A stretch of DNA of 64,000 bases. Source: Chloroflexota bacterium (GTDB taxonomy: Bacteria > Chloroflexota > Limnocylindria > Limnocylindrales > CSP1-4). Every line of letters starts with the position of its first letter. Position 1 is the first letter of the stretch. Both the position numbers and the translations under genes were made by a program. The notes under the pieces are model-generated. The model ran no database searches. It was not told the DNA's origin and saw nothing but the letters and a program-made list of their open reading frames with translations. Shown piece by piece: positions 23,277 through 31,186 of the stretch. The DNA lies in assembly GCA_025935925.1 (NCBI GenBank), contig JAICUI010000009.1:1-64000 (forward strand), read 5' to 3'.

Positions 23277-24854
23277 GTGACCACCCTTCGCCTCCGAAAC
23301 ACCCTGACGCGCACCGTCGAACCCGTCGAAGCGCCGCCCGACGGTGCGGTCCGGATGTACACCTGCGGGCCCACCGTCTACCGCTGGGCGCACGTCGGGA
23401 ACCTCCGGAGCTACCTGCTCGCGGACGTCATCCGGCGCGCGCTGCTGTACCACGGCGTCCCGGTCCTGCACGTGAAGAACATCACGGACGTCGGCCACCT
23501 GCGCGATGAGCGCTTCGATCGCGGCGAGGACCGGATGCTCGTCGCGGCGGGGCTCGAGTCGAAGACGCCGGCGGAGATCGCCGACGCGTACGAGGCCGGG
23601 TTCCACGCCGACGAGGCGCTGGTCAACATCCTGCCCGCGCACGTCTTTCCGCGGGCCACGGAGCACGTCCCCGAGATGCTCGACCTGGCGGAGCGGCTGG
23701 AGGCCTCCGGCCACGCCTACCTCTCCCCCGCCGGGAACCTGTACTACGAGGTGGGCGCCTTCCCGGAGTACGGGCGACTCTCCGGCAACACGCTCGACGC
23801 GCTGCGCGCCGGGCATCGCGGCGAGGTCGAGCCCGACAAGCGCGACCCGGCCGACTTCGCGCTCTGGAAGGCCGCCGGCGAGGGCCGGCTGCTGAAGTGG
23901 GACTCGAGGTGGGGCGAGGGCTACCCGGGCTGGCACCTCGAGTGCTCCGCGATGGCGATGCGCTATCTCGGACCGCGATTCGAGATCCACACCGGCGGGA
24001 TCGACAACGTGTTCCCGCACCACGAGGACGAGATCGCGCAGTCGGCGCCGGTGGTCGGCGGGGTCCCGGCGCGGCACTGGGTGCACGGCGAGCACCTGCT
24101 GATGGACGGCTCCAAGATGGCCAAGTCGGCGGGCAACTTCGAGCGCGTCACGGAGCTCGCGGCGCGGGGCATGGACCCGCTCGCACTCCGCTACCTCGCG
24201 TTCACCGTGCGCTATGGCCGCAAGCTCAACTACTCGCACGCGTCGCTCGCCGCGGCCGCCGCCGCGCTGTCGTCCCTGCGCAGCCGGGTGGCCGCGCTCG
24301 GCGCCCCGCCCGCCGATGGGCGGTGGGGCCCGCCGCCGCCGCTCCGTGCCGGCGCCGCGGGCGACCGTCCGACGGGCATCGCGATCGGCGCCGCCGGGCA
24401 TCAGGCGGACCCCGTCCTCGCCGCCGAATCGGACCGGTTCCCGCTCACCGACCGGGCCGGCGATCCGTCCGCGAGGCTGTCGGCCACGGGCCGCGCCCTT
24501 CACGACCGGTTCGTGGCGGCGATCGACGACGACCTCGACCTGCCGACGGCGCTCGCGGTGATCCGCGAGACGCTCCGCTCGGACGTGTCGCCCGACGAGA
24601 AGCGCTGGCTCGTCCTCGACGCCGATCTCGTGCTCGGCCTCGACCTCGACCGCGCGACCGACAGCGCGGCCGCGACGGACGGCGAGATGCGCGACGACGA
24701 GCGAGCCCTGCTCGCGGCACGTGGCGCCGCCCGGGCCGCTCGCGACTGGGCCCGCGCGGACGCGCTTCGCGACGAGCTGGCCGCCGCTGGGATCGAGGTG
24801 GCGGATGGTCCCGGCGGCACCACCTGGCGCCGCACGGGTGACGCGGCGTCCTAG
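23277..24854 (+). CDS. cysS: Cysteinyl-tRNA synthetase
   Basis: 525 residues. Class I motifs: zinc Cys and first block MYTCGPTVYRWAHVGNLRSYL (HIGH variant AHVGN near 39), WHLECSAM and HTGGIDNVFPHHEDEIAQS with the other zinc ligands, and KMAKS near 283 (KMSKS loop). About 50 extra residues rich in Gly/Ala/Pro interrupt the region between the catalytic core and the anticodon-binding helical domain, explaining the length above the usual 460-490. The C-terminal helical part ends RAARDWARADALRDELAAAGIEV, which is repeated in the neighbouring glycosyltransferase. The gene ends on a CTAG shared with that convergent neighbour. Confidence 0.96.
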   Translation: MTTLRLRNTLTRTVEPVEAPPDGAVRMYTCGPTVYRWAHVGNLRSYLLADVIRRALLYHGVPVLHVKNITDVGHLRDERFDRGEDRMLVAAGLESKTPAEIADAYEAGFHADEALVNILPAHVFPRATEHVPEMLDLAERLEASGHAYLSPAGNLYYEVGAFPEYGRLSGNTLDALRAGHRGEVEPDKRDPADFALWKAAGEGRLLKWDSRWGEGYPGWHLECSAMAMRYLGPRFEIHTGGIDNVFPHHEDEIAQSAPVVGGVPARHWVHGEHLLMDGSKMAKSAGNFERVTELAARGMDPLALRYLAFTVRYGRKLNYSHASLAAAAAALSSLRSRVAALGAPPADGRWGPPPPLRAGAAGDRPTGIAIGAAGHQADPVLAAESDRFPLTDRAGDPSARLSATGRALHDRFVAAIDDDLDLPTALAVIRETLRSDVSPDEKRWLVLDADLVLGLDLDRATDSAAATDGEMRDDERALLAARGAARAARDWARADALRDELAAAGIEVADGPGGTTWRRTGDAAS

Positions 24855-25846
24855 CGGGCGATCTCGCCCACGAGCAGGTCGCGCCGCGTCGCGAACCGCT
24901 TGAGGATCCGGTAGAAGTTCTTCCTGGACAGGCGGTCGCGCTCGTCCCCGGGGAGCGAGGTCCAGCCACGGTGCTCGTGACGCACGACCGGGAGGCCCGC
25001 GACCCGGAGCGCCCGTCGCGCCCGCGTGTCGTCGTCGGCGTCGTCCGGCTGGTCGCGCAGGACGAGGCTCCACCAGATGTCGAGGTTCCGGTAGAACGCG
25101 AAGTGCTCGTCGAGCGGCCCGCGGTCGACGTAGTCGGCGCGCCGGAACGCGACGGCGTAGCCCTCGATCGCGTCGACGTCGGTCGCGTCCTCGTCCGCGT
25201 CCCGGAACCGCCGCAGGTCGTCCGACACGATGCCGAATGGCCCGGCGACCGCGACCGTCGGATCCTCGAGCGCGGCGACGAGCGGCGTGACGAGGTCGCC
25301 CTCGGGCTCCACGCTGGTGTCGAGCAGGATGACGACGGGCGCGACGGCGCGCCGGATCCCGGCGTTGAGGGCGGCCGCCCAGCCGAGGCGCGCGGACGTC
25401 AGGACGACCTCCGTGACGATGCCCGGCGCGCCCGGATCCGTGGCTGCGACCTCGTCGAGCGCCTCCGCCTGTTCCGCCGACGGATCGTTCGCGACGACCA
25501 CGAGCTGCGTGCCGTCCGGCGAGTGCTCGACGAGCGCGCGCAGCGCGCGGACGAGGTCCTCCGGCCAGTCCGTCGCGACGAGCACGACCGACGCGGCGCC
25601 GACGGGCGCCTCGTCGAGCCGGGACGGCACCGACGCGCTCGACCCGTAGCGCACCGCGCCCGACTCCTCGACATCCGGCGGTGCGGCGCGCTCGAGGTCG
25701 TACAGGGTGCCGCTGTCGACGACCTTCCAGCCCGCCGCCAGCAGCTCGTCGCGCAGCGCATCGGCCGTCGCCCAGTCCCGCGCGCGACGCGCCGAGGCCC
25801 GTCGGTCGGCGAGGTCGCGGATGTCGGCGGGAATGTCCTCGGGCAC
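24851..25846 (-). CDS. Family 2 glycosyltransferase-like protein with CysRS-like N-terminal helix pair
   Basis: 331 residues. Residues 85-270 resemble a GT-A family 2 domain: ASVVLVATDW, a VEHSPDGTQLVVVANDPS loop, LGWAAALNAGIRRAVAPVVILLDTSVEP (DxS at the usual DxD site) and a DEHFAFYRNLDIWWSLVLRD acceptor region. Residues 10-55 match the C-terminal end of CysRS, with ARDWATADALRDELLAAGW aligned to the same segment of the adjacent cysS product. A TATCCT box (25853-25858) ends 6 bases before the GTG, so the mRNA is probably leaderless and the start is well supported. The acceptor is unknown. It is convergent with cysS, with overlapping stop codons. Confidence 0.75.
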   Translation of the reverse strand: MPEDIPADIRDLADRRASARRARDWATADALRDELLAAGWKVVDSGTLYDLERAAPPDVEESGAVRYGSSASVPSRLDEAPVGAASVVLVATDWPEDLVRALRALVEHSPDGTQLVVVANDPSAEQAEALDEVAATDPGAPGIVTEVVLTSARLGWAAALNAGIRRAVAPVVILLDTSVEPEGDLVTPLVAALEDPTVAVAGPFGIVSDDLRRFRDADEDATDVDAIEGYAVAFRRADYVDRGPLDEHFAFYRNLDIWWSLVLRDQPDDADDDTRARRALRVAGLPVVRHEHRGWTSLPGDERDRLSRKNFYRILKRFATRRDLLVGEIAR

Positions 25847-25863
25847 GGACCGAGGATACGGGC

Positions 25864-26664
25864 TCAGGCCCCGACGAGCCCGCCGGCGCCCGCGGCGATG
25901 ACGACGAGCGACAGGATCCACGTGTGGGCGAGGCCGCTCCACAGCACCGACCCGGTTCGCCAGTCGAGCCAGCCGTACGCGAGCCCGCCCGCGACCGTGC
26001 TCAGCGTCTCGAGCTCGGGCTTGCCGAGGTGCGCGAACGCGAAGGGAACGGTCGCGATGACGACGGCGATCGGCCCCGTGACGCGCAGCAGGGCGAACAT
26101 CAGGAAGCCGCGGAAGAAGAACTCGGCGGGGATGACCTCGAGCGCGGTCGTCAGCACGACGCCGGGCGCCGTCGTGGACTGCGGCGCGTAGTAGGCGGCG
26201 AACTCCGGCACGCGCGCGATCGCGAGCACGATCGGCGTCATGACGGCGGACCCGGCAACGGCGATCGCGAGCCCGGCCCGCCAGTCGCCGAGCCGCACGC
26301 CGTAGCGCGACGGCCGGTCGCGCATCGCGAGGACGACCAGCGCCAGGGGGACGGCGCCGAGCAGCACGAGCCGCCCGATGGACTGGATCCGCTTCAGGTC
26401 CACAGCGCTGCCGGTGCCCGGTCCCAGCGCCCAAGTGACCAGCGGATCGATCCGTCCGTGAGCGTCGAGCAGCAGGATCAGGGTGACGGCGACGATCGCG
26501 ATCGTGGCGCGGACGGGAAGCCGGAGTCCCAGGACCTCGACGGCGCGGAGGTCGCCGGCCGTGGCCGGATAGGCGGGCGCCCCGACGACCCAGCTCCGGA
26601 GCCGCGAGACGGCCGTCGAGACGCCCGCCTCGCGCGTCGTGCCGTCCGCCGGCCGCTCGGTCAT
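25864..26664 (-). CDS. CPBP family intramembrane metalloprotease-like protein
   Basis: 266 residues with about 7 membrane helices. The CPBP (Abi) motifs are present: PAEFFFRGFLMFALL near 180, FAFAHLGKPELE near 212 and SGLAHTW near 243. The usual EExxxR motif 1 reads AExxxR, so the first Glu is Ala; the second Glu and the later His residues remain. Family members cleave membrane proteins or prenylated peptides. ATG chosen because AGGAGG lies about 9 bases upstream. It is divergent from the TetR gene and a 14-bp palindrome lies near its probable -35 region. Confidence 0.82.
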   Translation of the reverse strand: MTERPADGTTREAGVSTAVSRLRSWVVGAPAYPATAGDLRAVEVLGLRLPVRATIAIVAVTLILLLDAHGRIDPLVTWALGPGTGSAVDLKRIQSIGRLVLLGAVPLALVVLAMRDRPSRYGVRLGDWRAGLAIAVAGSAVMTPIVLAIARVPEFAAYYAPQSTTAPGVVLTTALEVIPAEFFFRGFLMFALLRVTGPIAVVIATVPFAFAHLGKPELETLSTVAGGLAYGWLDWRTGSVLWSGLAHTWILSLVVIAAGAGGLVGA

Positions 26665-26700
26665 CCGCTCCCGCCTCCTGGCGCGGAGGCTACCGCAGCG

Positions 26701-26714
26701 GCATGGCGCCATGC
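26701..26714. promoter_or_regulatory. 14-bp palindrome in the CPBP-TetR divergent region
   Basis: GCATGGCGCCATGC is a perfect palindrome lying 10-20 bases upstream of a TAGCCT -10 box (26687-26692, minus strand) of the CPBP gene. Its position suits a repressor operator, perhaps for the adjacent TetR protein. GC-rich DNA yields some palindromes by chance. Confidence 0.4.
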
Positions 26715-26799
26715 GGCGCGACGTGCGATGCGGGCCCGCGCGACGGTCCCCGGCGCCGCGGTTGACGGGCTCCGCGAGCGCGTGCCACCATCCCGCCCC

Positions 26800-27450
26800 G
26801 TGACGGACGGCGGGCGGCGGCGGCGGGCGGGAGCTGCGCCGCTGACCCGCGAATCGCTGGTCGACGCCACCATCCGGATCGCCGACACAGAGGGCTCGGC
26901 GGCGGTCACGATGCGCCGCCTCGGGACCGAGCTCGGCGTCGATCCCACGGCCGTCTACCGGCACTTCCGCGACAAGCAGGCGCTGCTGCAGGCCGCCGCG
27001 GACTGGCTCGTCGCGGGTGTGTTCGACGGCTGGACGCCCCGCGGCGACTGGGCGGACGACCTGCGCACGTTCATCCTCCACGCCCGTCGGCGGTACCTCG
27101 AGCATCCGGGGCTCCTGGTGCTCGTCGCGTCGTCGAGCGGTCCCGTCCAGAGCGAGGCGTCCGCGACCGACCGGGTGCTCGGGATGCTGCGCTCGGGTGG
27201 CCTGGACGTCGAGGACGCCGTTCGCGGGTTCGAGGTCCTGCAGGACTGGCTCGTCGCCGTGACGGTTCTCGACGCGAGCCCGCAGGCGGAGTCGCAGGAG
27301 CCGTGGCGCCGCTCGTTCGCCGCCCTGCCGGCCGCCGAGGTGCCGCACCTCGCGGAGGCCGCTCCCCTCCTCTACGAGGATCTCGATGCCCGCTTCCGGT
27401 TCGGCCTCGACCTGATCATCGACGGGCTCGACCGCCGCCGCGGGCCGTAG
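26800..27450 (+). CDS. TetR/AcrR family transcriptional regulator
   Basis: 216 residues. The helix-turn-helix is at about 22-65: LTRESLVDATIRIADTEG, TMRRLGTELGVDPTAVYRHFRDKQALLQAAADWL. The ligand-binding domain is of the TetR_C tetracycline-repressor-like type. A promoter with TTGACG (26762-26767), 18-base spacer and CACCAT (26786-26791) ends 8 bases before the GTG, implying a leaderless mRNA. The next gene downstream has paired TTGC-N4-GCAA palindromes around its promoter, likely candidates for regulation by this protein. Confidence 0.88.
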   Translation: MTDGGRRRRAGAAPLTRESLVDATIRIADTEGSAAVTMRRLGTELGVDPTAVYRHFRDKQALLQAAADWLVAGVFDGWTPRGDWADDLRTFILHARRRYLEHPGLLVLVASSSGPVQSEASATDRVLGMLRSGGLDVEDAVRGFEVLQDWLVAVTVLDASPQAESQEPWRRSFAALPAAEVPHLAEAAPLLYEDLDARFRFGLDLIIDGLDRRRGP

Positions 27451-27500
27451 ACGGCGGCCGCCGCGCGGCGGCGTCCGGGACCGCGGCGCAACCGGCCTTG

Positions 27501-27541
27501 TTGCGCGCGCAATCGCCTGCTACCGTGGTTGCACAAGCAAC
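27501..27541 (+). promoter_or_regulatory. Paired TTGC-N4-GCAA operators around a -10 box
   Basis: TTGCGCGCGCAA at 27501-27512 and TTGCACAAGCAA at 27529-27540 (extended to GTTGC..GCAAC) share the form TTGC-N4-GCAA, with centres 28 bp apart. A TACCGT -10 box at 27521-27526 lies between them. This arrangement suits repression of the oxidoreductase gene starting at 27562 by the TetR-type protein encoded just upstream. Confidence 0.55.
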
Positions 27542-27561
27542 GACATTTCGGGGCCCGACCG

Positions 27562-27987
27562 ATGACCGACCCCAACGACTGGGAAGAAGCCCTCCTCGCC
27601 GACATCCGCGAGCACGACGGCACCCCGTCACAGGGCCCGCTCGCCGGCGACCCGCTGCTCGTCCTCTATTCCAGGGGCATCCGGTCCGGCGAGCAGCGCC
27701 GGGCCATCCTCACCTACTCGCGCGATGGCGACGCCTACGTCGTCGCCGCGTCCGCGGGCGGTTCCCCCAAGGATCCCGCGTGGCTCGCGAACGTGGTCGC
27801 CGACCCGGAGGTGACGGTGGAGATCGGCCGGCGGTCCTTCCCGGCGACGGCCGAGGTCGCCGATCAGGGCGCGGACCACGACGCCCTCTGGCAGCGCCAC
27901 GTCGACGCGCTTCCGCGGTTCGCCGAGTACCCGGAGAAGGCCGGCCGCGAGATCCCGGTCGTACGGCTTCGCCCGACGACCGCCTGA
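27562..27987 (+). CDS. Deazaflavin-dependent nitroreductase family protein
   Basis: 141 residues of the split beta-barrel family (DUF385/Ddn-like): LLVLYSRGIRSGEQRRAILTYSRDGDAYVVAASAGG is the conserved G-x-R-R-xx-L-T-Y-xxDG-xx-VVAASxGG core, followed by PKDPAWLANVVADPEVTVEIG. Such proteins bind F420 or FMN and reduce quinones or nitro compounds. The ATG gives the family N-terminus. The promoter is flanked by two TTGC-N4-GCAA palindromes. F420 synthesis genes are not in the window, so the cofactor is inferred. Confidence 0.82.
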   Translation: MTDPNDWEEALLADIREHDGTPSQGPLAGDPLLVLYSRGIRSGEQRRAILTYSRDGDAYVVAASAGGSPKDPAWLANVVADPEVTVEIGRRSFPATAEVADQGADHDALWQRHVDALPRFAEYPEKAGREIPVVRLRPTTA

Positions 27988-28143
27988 CGTCCCCCGTCGC
28001 TCGGCCCGACGCCCGGACAGCACCGCGCCGGCAGAGCGGCGAGCACATCGCGGCACCCCCACGACCTGGCGACAGCCGTCCGCAACGGTCGATCGCCTGC
28101 CTGACCTCGTGTCCCTGTCGCGCGAGGCGCACCATGGGCCACG

Positions 28144-29643
28144 ATGCCCGACCTTGGCGCGCCCGACGCCACCGTGGCGCGGTTCATCCTCGAACGCGGG
28201 ATCGCCGCGATCTACCTCGTCGCGTTCGTCGTCGCCTACCGGCAGTTTCCGGCGCTGTCCGGCGAGCGAGGCCTCGAGCCGGCGCCGGCTCTCCTCCGCC
28301 TCGTCCCCCGCTTCCTCGACGCACCGACCGTCTTCCACTGGATCCGCTATTCGGACCGGCGGCTGCGCGCGATGTCGGTCACGGGTGCCGTCATCGCCCT
28401 CGCGTTGCTGCTCGGCATCCCGCAGACGCTCGCGCTGCCCGTCGATCTCGGGCTGGCGGTCACGATGGCGGCCTGGCTCGTCCTGTGGGGGCTGTACCAG
28501 TCGATCGTCAACGTCGGCGGCACGTTCTACGGCTTCGGCTGGGAGAGCCTCCTCCTCGAGGCCGGCTTCCTCGCGGTCTTCCTCGGGACCTCGGCGATCG
28601 CGCCGCCGCTGCCGGTCATCCTCGCCTTTCGTTGGCTGGCCTTCCGCGTGGAGTTCGGCGCCGGGCTGATCAAGCTCCGTGGCGATCCATGCTGGCGCGA
28701 GCTCACGTGCATGGACTACCACCACGAGACGCAGCCGATGCCGAACCCGCTCAGCTGGGCGTTCCACCGGCTGCCGCGGCCGCTCCACCGCGTGGAGACC
28801 GTCGGCAACTTCGTCGCGCAGCTCGTGCTGCCGTTCGGACTGTTCCTGCCGCAGCCGATCGCCACGATCGCCGCGGTCCTGATGATCGCGACGCAGGCGT
28901 ACCTCGTCGTCAGCGGCAACTACGCGTGGCTCAACTGGCTGACGATGATCGCGATCGGGGCCGGCCTCTCGGACGGCGTCGTCAACGCGGTGCTCGGGAT
29001 CGTCGGCCTCGGGCCCGTCGGCGTCCCTGCCGACGGTGGCGGCGTGACCACGTTCACGGCGATGCCCGCGTGGTTCGTCATCGCGGTCCTCGCGCTCACG
29101 GTCGTCGTCGTCGTGCTGAGCTACGGCCCGGTGCGGAACCTCCTCAGCCGCAACCAGGCGATGAACACCTCGTTCGACCCGTTCCGCCTCGTCAACACCT
29201 ACGGCGCCTTCGGGTCCGTGAGCCGGCACCGCGACGAGGTCGTCGTCGAGGGCACGACGGCGGACACGCCGGGTCGCGACGCCGACTGGCGCGAGTACGA
29301 GTTCAAGGGCAAGCCCGGCGACGTCCGGCGCCTGCCGCGCCAGTTCGCGCCCTACCACCTGCGACTCGACTGGTTGATGTGGTTCCTGCCGCTCTCGCCG
29401 CGCTACGGCCAGTCCTGGTTCGTCACCTTCCTGTTGCGCCTCCTCGAAGGCGACCGGCCGACGCTGCGGCTGCTCCGGCGCAACCCCTTTCCCGACCGTC
29501 CGCCGAGGTTCGTCCGCGCGCGCCTGTTCCGGTACCGGTTCGCGTCGTGGGCCGAGCACCGCGCGACGGGCGCGTGGTGGACGCGGGAGCTCGTGGGCGA
29601 CTACGTGCGCCCGATCTCCCTGCGCGAGGAGGGCCCGCGATGA
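28144..29643 (+). CDS. Lipase maturation factor family membrane protein
   Basis: 499 residues. The N-terminal two-thirds contain about 8 membrane helices with family landmarks: HWIRYSDRRLRAMSVTGAV, YGFGWESLLLEAGFLAVFLG, WLAFRVEFGAGLIKLRGDPCWRELTCMDYHHETQPMPNP and the C-terminal GRDADWREYEFKGKPGDVRRLPRQFAPYHLRLDWLMWF. In animals LMF1 is an ER chaperone for lipase homodimers; bacterial homologues have no proven role. The stop overlaps the start of an FAD-dependent desaturase-like gene (ATGA), so the two are coupled. A CACCAT box ends 8 bases before the ATG. Confidence 0.9.
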   Translation: MPDLGAPDATVARFILERGIAAIYLVAFVVAYRQFPALSGERGLEPAPALLRLVPRFLDAPTVFHWIRYSDRRLRAMSVTGAVIALALLLGIPQTLALPVDLGLAVTMAAWLVLWGLYQSIVNVGGTFYGFGWESLLLEAGFLAVFLGTSAIAPPLPVILAFRWLAFRVEFGAGLIKLRGDPCWRELTCMDYHHETQPMPNPLSWAFHRLPRPLHRVETVGNFVAQLVLPFGLFLPQPIATIAAVLMIATQAYLVVSGNYAWLNWLTMIAIGAGLSDGVVNAVLGIVGLGPVGVPADGGGVTTFTAMPAWFVIAVLALTVVVVVLSYGPVRNLLSRNQAMNTSFDPFRLVNTYGAFGSVSRHRDEVVVEGTTADTPGRDADWREYEFKGKPGDVRRLPRQFAPYHLRLDWLMWFLPLSPRYGQSWFVTFLLRLLEGDRPTLRLLRRNPFPDRPPRFVRARLFRYRFASWAEHRATGAWWTRELVGDYVRPISLREEGPR

Positions 29644-31091
29644 CCACGTCCGACGAACGAGCGGTCGACGCGGTCGTCGTCGGGTCGGGACCGAACGGCC
29701 TCGCTGCCGCGATCACGCTCGCCGCCGCCGGCCGGACGGTCACGGTGCTCGAAGCCGCGGACGAGCCGGGCGGCGGCGCCCGATCGTCGCGCGACGTGCT
29801 GCCGGGCTACGTCGTCGACGCGTGCAGCGCGGTCTACCCGTTCGGCCGCTCGTCGCCATTCTTCGAGGATCTCGACCTCGAGCGGGACGGGCTCCGGTGG
29901 ATCGACCCGCCGGTCGCGTTCGCGCACCCGCTCGACGGCGGCCGCGCCGTCCTGGTCACGCGCGAGGTCGAGGCGACCGCCAGCCAGCTCGGGCGCGACC
30001 GCGACGCGTACCGCCGGCTCGCGGTGCCGCTGCGCCGGCGCTTCGGCGAGCTCATCCCCGACATCCTCGCGCCGTTCCATGTTCCCGTGCGGTCGGCGAG
30101 CCGCACCGCGCGACTCGCGTGGTTCGGGCTCCACGCGATGCAGCCCGCGACGCTGCTCGCCCACCGGTTTCGCGACGAGGCGGCCCGGGCGCTCGTCGCC
30201 GGCGCGGCGGCGCACTCGGTGCTGCGCCTCGACGAGCCGGTCAGCGGCGCGGCCGCGATGGTCATGCTCGGGAGCGCCCACCACGACGGCTGGCCGTTGC
30301 CCGTGGGCGGCGCTGGCTCGATCACGCGGGCGCTCGCGACGAGGCTCACCGAGCTGGGCGGCGCCATCGAGCTGGGACGGCCCGTCCGGTCGGACGGCGA
30401 TCTGCCCGCCGCGGCGCTCACCGTCTTCGACACCTCGCCGCTCCAGCTCGATGCGATCGCCGGCCGGCGGCTCCCCGGCCGTTACCGCCGCTCGTTGCGC
30501 CGGTTCCGCTACGGGCCGGCGGTGTTCAAGCTCGACATCGCGATCCACGGCACGATCCCGTGGACCGCGGACGGCGTCGGGCATGCCGGGACCGTGCACG
30601 TGGGCGGCAGCTTCGAGGAGATCGCCGCGTCCGAGGCCGACGCGAACGCCGGGCGCATCAGCCCGCGACCGTTCGTCCTGCTGGCGCAGCCGAGCCTGTT
30701 CGACCGGTCACGCGCGCCCGACGGACGCAACGTCGTCTGGGCGTACTGCCACGTGCCGAGTGGGTCCAGGGCCGACATGACGGACGCGATCCTGGGCCAG
30801 GTCGAGCGGTTCGCTCCCGGGTTCCGTGACCGGATCCTCGCCGTCGCCAAGACGACGCCGGCCGACCTCGAGCGGCGGAACCCGAACAACGTCGGCGGCG
30901 ACATGAGCGGCGGCCGGATGTCGATCGGCCAGCTGTTCACGCGACCGGACGGCATCCGCACCGTGCTCGATCCGTACGCGACGCCCCATCCCGGGACGTA
31001 CATCGCCTCGTCGTCCACGCCGCCCGGAGGCGGCGTCCACGGCATGTGCGGCTGGCACGCCGCGTCATCCGCGTTGCGGCACGTGGGCTGA
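29640..31091 (+). CDS. FAD-dependent oxidoreductase, phytoene desaturase-like
   Basis: 483 residues with the dinucleotide-binding N-terminus VDAVVVGSGPNGLAAAITLAAAGRTVTVLEAADEPGGGARS, typical of the CrtI/RetSat/PYROXD2 superfamily. The middle has GGAGSITRALATRLTELGG and the C-terminus PGTYIASSSTPPGGGVHGMCGWHAA, the second FAD contact of the family. No other carotenoid gene lies nearby, so a carotenoid substrate should not be assumed. The ATG overlaps the lipase maturation factor stop. Confidence 0.88.
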   Translation: MTTSDERAVDAVVVGSGPNGLAAAITLAAAGRTVTVLEAADEPGGGARSSRDVLPGYVVDACSAVYPFGRSSPFFEDLDLERDGLRWIDPPVAFAHPLDGGRAVLVTREVEATASQLGRDRDAYRRLAVPLRRRFGELIPDILAPFHVPVRSASRTARLAWFGLHAMQPATLLAHRFRDEAARALVAGAAAHSVLRLDEPVSGAAAMVMLGSAHHDGWPLPVGGAGSITRALATRLTELGGAIELGRPVRSDGDLPAAALTVFDTSPLQLDAIAGRRLPGRYRRSLRRFRYGPAVFKLDIAIHGTIPWTADGVGHAGTVHVGGSFEEIAASEADANAGRISPRPFVLLAQPSLFDRSRAPDGRNVVWAYCHVPSGSRADMTDAILGQVERFAPGFRDRILAVAKTTPADLERRNPNNVGGDMSGGRMSIGQLFTRPDGIRTVLDPYATPHPGTYIASSSTPPGGGVHGMCGWHAASSALRHVG

Positions 31092-31116
31092 CAAGCGGCG
31101 CGCAGCACGGCGAACG

Positions 31117-31134
31117 CGCTACTTGACGGTAGCG
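31117..31134 (+). promoter_or_regulatory. First GCTAC-N6-GTAGC operator, overlapping the -35 box
   Basis: CGCTAC-TTGACG-GTAGCG is a perfect inverted repeat whose 6-base centre TTGACG (31123-31128) is itself a -35 box. A CATAGT -10-like box follows at 31147-31152 with an 18-base spacer. A bound regulator would block the -35 element. Confidence 0.65.
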
Positions 31135-31152
31135 CGGTTGCGACTCCATAGT

Positions 31153-31170
31153 TGCTACACTGTAGTAGCA
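31153..31170 (+). promoter_or_regulatory. Second GCTAC-N6-GTAGC operator, just after the -10 box
   Basis: TGCTAC-ACTGTA-GTAGCA repeats the GCTAC-N6-GTAGC pattern of the site at 31117-31134 with centres 36 bp apart. It begins right after the CATAGT -10 box and covers the probable transcription start. Confidence 0.65.
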
Positions 31171-31186
31171 CGTTGGAGCCGACGCG

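Noticed and set aside
29640-31091. Carotenoid biosynthesis gene crtI
   Set aside because: The fold matches but no phytoene synthase or cyclase is linked, and the superfamily has many other substrates, so no symbol was given.
31153-31170. BlaI/MecI or CopY operator
   Set aside because: The half-sites are similar but the spacing is N6, not N4, and the duplicate at 31117 keeps N6; no BlaI/MecI gene is near.
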